Source of the DNA: Saccharopolyspora sp. SCSIO 74807
GTDB lineage: Bacteria; Actinomycetota; Actinomycetes; Mycobacteriales; Pseudonocardiaceae
Direction of reading: 5' to 3'
Length of the DNA: 64,000 nt
Assembly: GCF_037023755.1 (NCBI RefSeq)
Contig: NZ_CP146100.1
Span: 2,358,501-2,422,500, forward strand
Positions 63,742 through 64,000 of the stretch are shown here, one piece after another. The notes under the pieces were generated by a model. That model made no database searches and was not told the DNA's origin. It was given only the letters and a program-made list of their open reading frames with translations. Numbering within the stretch: position 1 is the stretch's first letter; the number at the start of each line of letters is the position of its first letter. The position numbers were made by a program, and so were the translations under genes.

Positions 63742-63828
63742 AGGCTTCCGGTCCAGTCGGAGCTTCCAGCGGGGCGCACACCGCTTTTCCAGCAGGGCTC
63801 ACACCGTGATCGGCCGGAGGTGCTTCGG

Positions 63829-64000
63829 ATGGATCTCACCGACAGCGCGCAGGAAGCGGCGTTCCGCCGGGAAGTGCGGGAATGGCTCGGCGACAACCTC
63901 ACCGGCGAGTTCGCCCAGGCGCGGGGACTCGGCGGACCGGGACGTGAGCACGAAGCGTTCGACGTGCGGCTCGCATGGGACCGGCACCTCGCGGCAGCGG
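63829..64000 (+). CDS. fadE30: HIP-CoA dehydrogenase FadE30, N-terminal part (cut by window end)
   Basis: The first 57 codons are present: FRREVREWLGDNLTGEFAQARGLGGPGREHEAFDVRLAWDRHL matches FadE30, which introduces a double bond into HIP-CoA after FadD3. GGAGG lies ten bases before the ATG. It is divergent from the hydratase-fadE31-33 operon, sharing the KstR2-like site, as expected for the KstR2 regulon. The active-site part is outside the window. Confidence 0.85.
   Translation, partial: MDLTDSAQEAAFRREVREWLGDNLTGEFAQARGLGGPGREHEAFDVRLAWDRHLAAA

Overview
The window is very GC-rich, with GC-ending codons, many GTG/TTG starts and 1- or 4-base gene overlaps. DUF397/DUF5753-type regulators are present, and almost every gene resembles a Mycobacterium or Rhodococcus steroid-catabolism gene. 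This points to an actinomycete, most likely a Pseudonocardiales genus such as Saccharopolyspora or Amycolatopsis (inference). No rRNA, tRNA, CRISPR array, insertion sequence or phage gene was seen.

About 1-13 kb: steroid nucleus degradation. The minus strand carries kstD, kshA, a small Cys-containing gene, kshB and chsH3, followed by the start of hmgA (homogentisate dioxygenase) cut by the window edge. The plus strand carries hsaE-hsaG-hsaF and, after an operator, hsaA-hsaD-hsaC-hsaB. Together these open ring B, cleave ring A and convert the released dienoate to pyruvate and propionyl-CoA. At 13-16.5 kb lies a short accessory stretch: a methyltransferase, a MerR regulator with a CMD-family protein, and a decayed DUF5753/DUF397 locus.

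About 16.5-33.6 kb: side-chain and CoA-ester metabolism. Genes are fadD3, fadA5, cyp125, a ketosteroid-isomerase-like protein, two LLM oxidoreductases, ltp3-ltp4 with a DUF35 partner (implying C-24-branched sterols), a FadD4-like ligase, echA19, fadD19 and an NMO-family protein. At 33.8-35.1 kb a 32-residue acidic peptide gene is translationally coupled to an isoaspartyl-methyltransferase-like gene, a candidate RiPP cassette.

About 35-54.3 kb: fadD17, fadE27 and fadE26 face fdxD, an ADH, two SDRs and an ALDH. These are followed by a complete Mce4 sterol importer (mceG, yrbE4A, yrbE4B, mce4A-F), with the ATPase gene linked to its permease. At 54.4-59.4 kb is an accessory region with a secreted protein, two small Cys proteins, an XRE-DUF5753 regulator, an HTH-less DUF5753 protein, five DUF397 genes (two pairs duplicated) and a membrane protein. 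At 59.4-64 kb is a KstR2-type block: fadE33-fadE32-fadE31-enoyl-CoA hydratase, divergent from fadE30, which is cut by the window end.

Regulatory layer: ten KstR-like palindromes (TNNAACNNGTTNNA, zero or one mismatch) sit in the intergenic gaps of the cholesterol genes, and one perfect KstR2-like site (ANCAAGNNCTTGNT) sits before fadE30. Two intergenic repeat families are the most unusual structure. Nine copies of a ~50-bp double-hairpin palindrome lie mostly at gene 3' ends, and in four genes it supplies the stop codon. Four copies of a larger folded element (~190 bp, one a deletion derivative) lie between co-directional genes, and their stems change by compensating substitutions.
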